Positions 13,966 to 18,916 of a stretch of DNA of 18,916 nt are shown piece by piece. A program made the translations under genes and the position numbers. The DNA is from Aquirhabdus sp. (GTDB lineage Bacteria; Pseudomonadota; Gammaproteobacteria; Pseudomonadales; Moraxellaceae). Every line of letters starts with the position of its first letter. Position 1 is the first letter of the stretch. The notes beneath the pieces are model-generated. The model made no database searches and was not told the DNA's origin. It was given only the letters and a program-made list of their open reading frames with translations. The stretch is from NCBI GenBank assembly GCA_030150135.1, contig JASLGO010000172.1:1-18916 (forward strand). The letters run 5' to 3'.

Positions 13966-15057
13966 TCATCCTAGCATCACCTTCAACCGCCCCACCAACG
14001 CTTGATTCTGTTCTGCCGTGCCAATCGTAATCCGCAAAAATTCACTGATTCTTGGTTTTGCAAAATGACGCACGATGATGCCGTCCTCACGCAACCCCTT
14101 TGCAAGCTCAACCGCCTGATGTTGTGAATGACGCGCAAAAATAAAGTTCGCCGTCGATTGCAAAATCTCAAAACCTAAACCATCAAGCTCGCCCACCAAA
14201 CTCTCACGTAAGCCAATCAACGTCTGACAAGTCGATTGAAAATACGCTTCATCTTCAAACGACGCCACGCCGCCAACAATCGCCAAACGATCAAGCGGAT
14301 ACGAGTTAAAGCTATTCTTGACGCGTTCCAGCGCCTCAATCAAATGCGCTTGCGCAAACACCATGCCTATACGCAATCCTGCCAAAGCACGCGATTTTGA
14401 TACCGTTTGGCACACAACCAAGTTATCAAACTGATTCACCAAACTCACTGCCGACTCACCGCCGAAGTCGATATACGCCTCGTCGATGACCACCACAGAA
14501 TCTGGATTATTGGTCAGTAATTGCTTAATTTGATCCAAACCGAGTAACACGCCCGTTGGCGCATTCGGATTCGCCAGAATGATGCCGCCATTTGGGATAC
14601 TGTAGTCATTGATATTGATTTTAAACTGCTCATCAAGCGGTACTTGTACCGCATTCACCTCATACAACTGGCTATAAACAGGATAAAAACTATAAGTAAT
14701 ATCAGGATATAACAGTGGTTTATCTTTCTTGAAGAACGCCATAAAGACATGGGCAAGAACTTCATCCGAACCATTACCGAGAAATACTTGGTTGGTCTCC
14801 AAACCATGATATTTGGCAATCGTTTGCTTGAGCACACTGGCATCAGGATCAGGATAAAGTCGTAGCGCATCGCCATCACTACCCAGCGCAGCGATAATTG
14901 CCTCTCGTACACGCGGCGATGGTGGAAATGGGCTCTCGTTGGTATTGAGCTTGATCAGATTATTGATCTTCGGTTGCTCACCCGGCACATACGGCACAAG
15001 TTCACGAACCAAAGGACTCCATAAACGCTGGTTTACTGCTGGACTAGATGAACTCAT
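13966..15057 (-). CDS. hisC: histidinol-phosphate aminotransferase
   Basis: A 363-residue fold-type I PLP aminotransferase converting imidazole-acetol phosphate and glutamate into histidinol phosphate, in histidine synthesis. Visible residues include LNTNESPF (37-44), GNGSDEV (94-100), N163-P-N165-A-P-T-G, Asp192 and Tyr195 in VVIDEAYIDF, the Schiff-base K221 in SKSRALAGLR, and FLRIT-G at the C-terminus. The frame stays open upstream to 15168, but that would overlap hisD by over 110 bases. The ATG at 15057 overlaps the hisD TGA in an ATGA and gives the normal N-terminus, so it is chosen. It is the last his gene in view; vapBC follows about 50 bases on. Confidence 0.96.
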   Translation of the reverse strand: MSSSSPAVNQRLWSPLVRELVPYVPGEQPKINNLIKLNTNESPFPPSPRVREAIIAALGSDGDALRLYPDPDASVLKQTIAKYHGLETNQVFLGNGSDEVLAHVFMAFFKKDKPLLYPDITYSFYPVYSQLYEVNAVQVPLDEQFKININDYSIPNGGIILANPNAPTGVLLGLDQIKQLLTNNPDSVVVIDEAYIDFGGESAVSLVNQFDNLVVCQTVSKSRALAGLRIGMVFAQAHLIEALERVKNSFNSYPLDRLAIVGGVASFEDEAYFQSTCQTLIGLRESLVGELDGLGFEILQSTANFIFARHSQHQAVELAKGLREDGIIVRHFAKPRISEFLRITIGTAEQNQALVGRLKVMLG

Positions 15058-16352
15058 TGTGCACCTCCAGCGCGATAGCGTGCTGAACGCGCATGCGCAT
15101 CCAAGCCTTCTTGTTGTGCCAAAATATCCGCTGCACGCGCTAAAGGCTGGCTGCCAGTTGGTGAACAATGAATAATGCTGCTACGTTTTTGGAAGTCATA
15201 AACCCCAAGCGGTGAAGAAAAACGCGCTGTGCCAGAGGTTGGCAGCACATGATTTGGTCCCGCGCAATAATCACCTATTGCCTCAGGTGTATGACGACCC
15301 ATAAAAATCGCACCCGCATGACGAATCTCAGGAAGCAAGCTTTCTGGATCATCGACACAAAGCTCTAAATGCTCTGGCGCAACACGATTGATCACCGCCA
15401 AGGCTTCGGTACGATCTTTAACCAGAATCAACGCACCACGATTTTGAATCGACGTCTGCGCAATCTCCACACGTGGCAAGGTCGCCAATAATTTCTCAAT
15501 CGACTGTGCAACTTGATCGAGCAATGCAGCATCCGTCGTGACAAAAATAGACTGCGCCACTTCATCATGTTCCGCTTGTGATAACAAATCCATCGCCAGC
15601 CAATCAGGATTATTTGCGCCATCGGCATACACCAGAATTTCCGAAGGGCCTGCAATCATATCGATACCGACCTGACCAAACACTGCACGCTTCGCCGCCG
15701 CCACAAAGCGATTGCCCGGCCCAGTAATTTTATCGACTTGAGGAATCGTTTCAGTGCCGTAAGCCAACGCAGCGACCGCTTGCGCACCGCCAATCGTCAA
15801 CACACGATGTACACCTGACAAATACGCCGCCGCAAGAACCAAAGGATTCAACTCGCCTTTGGGTGCGGGTACAACCATGATAATTTCTTGCACACCAGCC
15901 ACTTGAGCTGGAATTGCATTCATCAGTACCGACGATGGATAAGACGCCTTGCCACCTGGTACATAAATCCCTACACGATCGAGTGGCGTGACTTTTTGAC
16001 CGAGGACGTTACCCAGTTCATCGGTATACTGCCAGCCATCTTGCTTTTGTGCCGTGTGAAAGCTACGAATACGCGCCGCAGCAAGCTCTAATGCAGTTTT
16101 GATTTCTGGAGTCAACGCATCAAACGCCGCTTTCAACGCGGCTTGCGTCAGTTCAAGCTCAGCAAAGGTTTTCGCGGGATGATGATCGAATTGCTGGGTT
16201 AATTTGAGGACATGCGCATTGCCATGCGTGCGAACGTCGTGGATGATTTGATCCACCGTCTGCACTAACGCAGCATCATTGACCGTTTCAAAAGCAAGTA
16301 ACTCATTGAGTTGCTCATTAAAATTAACATCCGCACTCGATAGGCGACGCAT
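15054..16352 (-). CDS. hisD: histidinol dehydrogenase
   Basis: A 432-residue zinc enzyme that oxidises histidinol to histidine in two NAD-dependent steps, the end of the histidine pathway. The zinc and catalytic elements are intact: SQAEHDE (Gln and His ligands), APEHLEL (catalytic Glu-His), AIGDYCAGPNHVLPTSGTAR (Asp ligand region) and the late EGLDAHARSARYR (His ligand). VTPLDRVGIYVPGG and DKITGPGNRFVAAAKR are also typical. ATGs lie in frame at 16370, 16364, 16355 and 16352. The last gives MRRLSS, the form I expect from Acinetobacter-type HisD, but a start up to six codons earlier cannot be excluded. It overlaps hisC by four bases. Upstream lies an opposite-strand gene instead of hisG, so it needs its own promoter. 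Confidence 0.96.
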   Translation of the reverse strand: MRRLSSADVNFNEQLNELLAFETVNDAALVQTVDQIIHDVRTHGNAHVLKLTQQFDHHPAKTFAELELTQAALKAAFDALTPEIKTALELAAARIRSFHTAQKQDGWQYTDELGNVLGQKVTPLDRVGIYVPGGKASYPSSVLMNAIPAQVAGVQEIIMVVPAPKGELNPLVLAAAYLSGVHRVLTIGGAQAVAALAYGTETIPQVDKITGPGNRFVAAAKRAVFGQVGIDMIAGPSEILVYADGANNPDWLAMDLLSQAEHDEVAQSIFVTTDAALLDQVAQSIEKLLATLPRVEIAQTSIQNRGALILVKDRTEALAVINRVAPEHLELCVDDPESLLPEIRHAGAIFMGRHTPEAIGDYCAGPNHVLPTSGTARFSSPLGVYDFQKRSSIIHCSPTGSQPLARAADILAQQEGLDAHARSARYRAGGAQ

Positions 16353-16620
16353 CATAAACCGCATCCACATTTAGATCATGAAAGGTGCAATTTTAGCTGG
16401 TTTCAGTGTGAATGTGGGTGAGTTGCTGTACTGATTTGCACATTCATCATAAGTTTATGTCATGAATTAAGCGACTAGACCCAATCCATTGATCAGATTA
16501 ATCCTGTAATTCACGATGTAAAACATGGATTTTGCGCGTTAAAATTTTTAGGATCAAACCACTTTGTGCTCGTCATAGTTCGAAGTATTTGTTCACACAA
16601 TGCAGAAAAATGGAGCGTTT

Positions 16621-17379
16621 ATGGGTTTTCCAATCAAAAAAATCTCAACGATCATGCTGGGCTTGAGCCTGAGTATTACCTCATTTGCCGCTGAAGACAT
16701 GGTCAAAGTCACCAAAGACAAAGATTATAATTTGGACGCTGACCTCAGTTATTTACTCAACACCACACAAAGTAGCGGCACAAGTTCAGATACCAAGCAA
16801 AGTTTCGCAGGTAATATTGATTTCAAACGCATGATTGGCAATTGGGGTGGTGAATTTAAAGCCAGTGCAGTCAACAGCTCAGACAGTAACACCAGTGGAA
16901 CTGATGTTGAGCAATACCTAGCCTTTGGCAAAATGACCCACAGCGAAGGCAGTTTCTATGAGTTTGGCAAACTGCAATGGGAAAAGGATCTGACCAGTGC
17001 GTTTGATTACCAAACCTCACTCACCGTCGGTTTAGGTAGAGAACTCTATCGCGATGATGCACAGTTCCTGACTGGTGAAATCGGTGCTGGGATACGTTAT
17101 GACGTTGACCGCTTACCTCCCCACGATAGCAAGACCGAAGCCATCGGCACGGCTGCCGCGCACTATGAACGTCAACTTTTACCCACCACCAAATTTATAC
17201 AAGATGTAGGATTCGACTACGGTTCCAAATCCAACACGATCCGCACGCATAGCGCACTGTCTGTCATGATGACCGATAAACTATCAGGTCAAGTCAGCTT
17301 CGATTATAAAAAAATCAACGCTGACATCGGTGGTTCGCGCACGACTCTCACTGCTGTAGGATTGAAATATAGTTATTAA
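16621..17379 (+). CDS. DUF481/YdiY-like outer-membrane beta-barrel protein
   Basis: A 252-residue exported protein. It has a signal peptide with basic residues K6-K7, a hydrophobic core (ISTIMLGLSLSITS) and a likely signal peptidase I site after SFA (about residue 23). The mature part shows alternating-residue beta strands rich in Ser, Thr, Gly, Tyr and Phe, such as NLDADLSYLLNT and YLAFGKMTH, and ends in LKYSY with a C-terminal aromatic, as in outer-membrane barrels. The overall pattern is like the DUF481 (YdiY) family, whose function is poorly known. The start at 16621 is chosen because GGAG lies 5 bases upstream; an ATG at 16600 would place that site inside the gene. It is divergent from hisD, and a strong terminator follows. 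The barrel is confident, the family name less so. Confidence 0.78.
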   Translation: MGFPIKKISTIMLGLSLSITSFAAEDMVKVTKDKDYNLDADLSYLLNTTQSSGTSSDTKQSFAGNIDFKRMIGNWGGEFKASAVNSSDSNTSGTDVEQYLAFGKMTHSEGSFYEFGKLQWEKDLTSAFDYQTSLTVGLGRELYRDDAQFLTGEIGAGIRYDVDRLPPHDSKTEAIGTAAAHYERQLLPTTKFIQDVGFDYGSKSNTIRTHSALSVMMTDKLSGQVSFDYKKINADIGGSRTTLTAVGLKYSY

Positions 17380-17408
17380 TGACCCTGTTTGATGAGATCA
17401 TTCAAACC

Positions 17409-17441
17409 ATCGCACGCGTTTATTCTCGTGCGATTTTTTTT
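17409..17441 (+). terminator. intrinsic terminator of the outer-membrane protein gene
   Basis: A perfect 8-base stem ATCGCACG/CGTGCGAT (17409-17416, 17427-17434) with a 10-base loop is followed by a run of seven T (17435-17441). It lies 29 bases after the stop codon at 17379 and is a classic rho-independent terminator, so the following HIT gene is probably transcribed separately. Confidence 0.9.
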
Positions 17442-17575
17442 ACTGATCATCATCAAGGACTGTAAGGATTTTCTGATACTATCAAGCTCTTGATAAATTT
17501 GCTTCTATACAAATGCTCTGTGTAGAAGCACACAAAATCGCAAGTGCAGACTCATCGGAATAGGACACTTTTCAA

Positions 17576-18001
17576 ATGGCATACGACAGCAATAATATTT
17601 TCGCAAAAATCCTACGCGGTGAAATTCCTTGTACCAAAGTCTATGAAGACGAACATACTCTTGCGTTTATGGACATCATGCCGCAAGCCGACGGTCATAC
17701 TTTGGTTATTACCAAAGAGCACGCGGAAACGATTCTCGATTTATCACCAGAAGGTGCTGCCGCGTGGATTCATAGCGTGCAGAAAGTATCGAAGGCCGTT
17801 AAAACAGCGATGGGTGTTGATGGTTTTGTATTGATGCAGTTGAATGGCGCAGCGGCAGGACAAAGTGTTCCGCATGTGCATTTCCACATTATCCCTAGCT
17901 CACTTGGCGCACTGATGAAGCGTGAACACGGATCACAAATAGGTGATATGCAGAAGATTCAGGGGTTTGCGGAGAAGATTAAGGCAGAGTTGGCTGGGTA
18001 A
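17576..18001 (+). CDS. HIT-family (histidine triad) nucleotide hydrolase
   Basis: A 141-residue cytoplasmic protein of the HIT superfamily, HINT-like branch. The histidine triad is H100-V-H102-F-H104-I-I, with His102 as the expected nucleophile. The N-terminal IFAKILRGEIPCTKVYED and the middle FMDIMPQADGHTLVITKEH are the usual HINT strands, and NGAAAGQSVPHVHFH covers the phosphate-binding loop. Members hydrolyse AMP-linked compounds such as adenosine phosphoramidates or lysyl-AMP; the physiological substrate in bacteria is often unclear. The ATG follows AGGA at about 10 bases. It lies alone on the plus strand after a terminator and converges on hisG, with a palindromic repeat between the stop codons. 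Confidence 0.93.
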   Translation: MAYDSNNIFAKILRGEIPCTKVYEDEHTLAFMDIMPQADGHTLVITKEHAETILDLSPEGAAAWIHSVQKVSKAVKTAMGVDGFVLMQLNGAAAGQSVPHVHFHIIPSSLGALMKREHGSQIGDMQKIQGFAEKIKAELAG

Positions 18002-18021
18002 GCTATTATTTTTTAATAATC

Positions 18022-18093
18022 TGTAGGGGACGCACTGAGTGCGCCCGTTCTTTAGATGATCAGATTCGGACAGACCTCAGGTCTGTCCCTACA
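18022..18093. repeat. composite palindromic repeat between the HIT gene and hisG
   Basis: Outer arms TGTAGGG (18022-18028) and CCCTACA (18087-18093) enclose two compact hairpins: CGCACT-G-AGTGCG (18031-18043) and GGACAGACCT-C-AGGTCTGTCC (18068-18088). This two-hairpin layout is typical of paired REP sequences (BIME-like). It sits between two convergent genes and may serve as a two-way transcript end. Confidence 0.8.
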
Positions 18094-18123
18094 ACAAATT
18101 CGATTGTCCACCACATCGTTCAC

Positions 18124-18801
18124 TCACCCAACCGCTTCTTCAATCCCCGCCAAAATTGGACTCAGCACAGCTTGCTTCCGTTTATAACTGGCTTTATTCA
18201 CAATCAAACGTGATGAAATCTTGGCAATCTCATCAAATGGAGCCAAACCATTGGCACGCAGTGTATTACCAGTATCGACGACATCGACAATCAAATCACC
18301 CAAGCCAACCAATGGCGCAAGTTCCATTGAGCCGTAGAGCTTAATCACATCCACTTGCTCACCACGACTGGCGTAATATTGACGCGTCAGATTGATATAT
18401 TTGGTGGCAATTTTTAAACGCCCCGCAGGTCGTTCCCATTGACCATTTGCATCAACACGACCTGCGGTCATCAGACGGCAATTGGCAATTTTGAGATCAA
18501 TCAGCTCATAAACGTTTTGTGCGCCATATTCCATCAGCACATCTTTGCCCGCGACACCAATATCCGCCGCGCCATTTTCCACATACGCAGGCACATCGCT
18601 GGCACGTAGAATCAAGATTCGAACCAAGGGATGCGTCGTTGGAAAAATCAACTTACGGCTTTTATCTGGATCTTCAAGCAGCTCAATGCCTGCATTTTTC
18701 AGCAAAGGTAAGGTTTCTTTCAGAATCCGTCCTTTACTCAGTGCCAGCGTTAAACCATGATCAAAGTTGCCCATGACGGCATCAGCGTTTGCATCACTCA
18801 T
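18124..18801 (-). CDS. hisG: ATP phosphoribosyltransferase, short form
   Basis: A 225-residue enzyme for the first, committed step of histidine synthesis, joining ATP and PRPP to give phosphoribosyl-ATP. Signature segments include LTLALSKGRILKETLP near the start, ADIGVAGKDVLMEYG, KLYGSMELAPLVGL and the PRPP-binding D-V-V-D-T-G-N-T-L. At 225 residues it lacks the roughly 80-residue C-terminal histidine-binding domain of the long form. Short HisG proteins work as a complex with the regulatory subunit HisZ, which is not in this window. The ATG follows the murA stop codon with no gap (TAAATG), which suggests coupled translation with murA. Downstream the cluster is broken: hisD and hisC lie beyond an opposite-strand segment. 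Confidence 0.96.
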   Translation of the reverse strand: MSDANADAVMGNFDHGLTLALSKGRILKETLPLLKNAGIELLEDPDKSRKLIFPTTHPLVRILILRASDVPAYVENGAADIGVAGKDVLMEYGAQNVYELIDLKIANCRLMTAGRVDANGQWERPAGRLKIATKYINLTRQYYASRGEQVDVIKLYGSMELAPLVGLGDLIVDVVDTGNTLRANGLAPFDEIAKISSRLIVNKASYKRKQAVLSPILAGIEEAVG

Positions 18802-18916
18802 TTACTTTACTCGTTCAATCACAGCACCTAAGCCGCGTAATTTTTCTTCAACATGCTCGTAACCACGATCAATGTGATAAATCCGATCCAAGATCGTTTC
18901 GCCTTGCGCTGTGAGC
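18802..18916 (-). CDS. murA: UDP-N-acetylglucosamine 1-carboxyvinyltransferase, C-terminal end (gene continues beyond window)
   Basis: The last 37 complete codons of a leftward gene, ending at TAA 18804-18802. The residues include LTAQGETILDRIYHIDRGYE followed by HVEEKLRGLGA, the conserved C-terminus of MurA, which makes the first committed precursor of peptidoglycan from UDP-GlcNAc and phosphoenolpyruvate. The active-site Cys region lies outside the window. The murA-hisG junction has no spacer, and murA-hisG adjacency is known in Acinetobacter-type genomes, which supports both the identification and the suggested taxonomy. Confidence 0.9.
   Translation of the reverse strand, partial: LTAQGETILDRIYHIDRGYEHVEEKLRGLGAVIERVK

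Noticed and set aside
15058..15168. Upstream extension of hisC to an earlier in-frame start
   Set aside because: It would overlap hisD by over 110 bases and adds a sequence unlike any HisC N-terminus; the ATGA overlap at 15054-15057 is the normal start.

Overview
The window looks like chromosomal DNA of a gammaproteobacterium close to Acinetobacter/Moraxellaceae. This rests on three things: a murA-hisG-hisD-hisC order of the Acinetobacter type (here interrupted), a short-form HisG lacking the C-terminal regulatory domain, and a cysM plus predicted exonuclease unit divergent from a GacS/BarA-type hybrid kinase. The exact genus cannot be fixed from the sequence alone. No rRNA, tRNA, complete insertion sequence or CRISPR array was found.

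Left part (1-3600): the end of an AraC-type regulator, a TetR-type repressor divergent from an SDR-family gene, a DsbA-fold (HCCA-isomerase/GST-kappa type) protein, and the tRNA-dihydrouridine synthase dusC. The tetR/SDR intergenic region carries two tandem TAACG-NN-CGTTA palindromes that are likely the repressor's operators. The SDR protein has lost its usual catalytic Ser and Tyr.

Middle (3700-10100): a 62-residue zinc-ribbon protein, an AT-rich stretch of about 690 bases with no convincing gene, and a leftward cysM-exonuclease operon. Divergent to it are gacS/barA and a polytopic membrane protein of unknown function. Next (10100-12800) comes a crotonase with a dienoyl-CoA-isomerase-like Glu/Asp pair, a beta-hydroxyacid dehydrogenase (tartronate-semialdehyde-reductase-like) and hydroxypyruvate isomerase (hyi). 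The last two interconvert C3 hydroxy/keto acids.

Right part (12830-18916), mostly leftward: hisD-hisC joined by an ATGA overlap, then a vapBC toxin-antitoxin pair with its own palindrome, then a TTG-started membrane protein whose ribosome binding site covers the vapC stop codon. hisG follows murA with no gap, but it is separated from hisD by an opposite-strand segment holding a DUF481-type outer-membrane protein and a HIT-family hydrolase. Four intergenic palindromic repeats (1792-1835, 10917-11005, 11933-11951, 18022-18093) sit between genes.

Most genes are ordinary core metabolism. The best candidates for something new are the vapBC-membrane-protein unit, the active-site-deficient SDR under a double-palindrome TetR operator, and the split his cluster.
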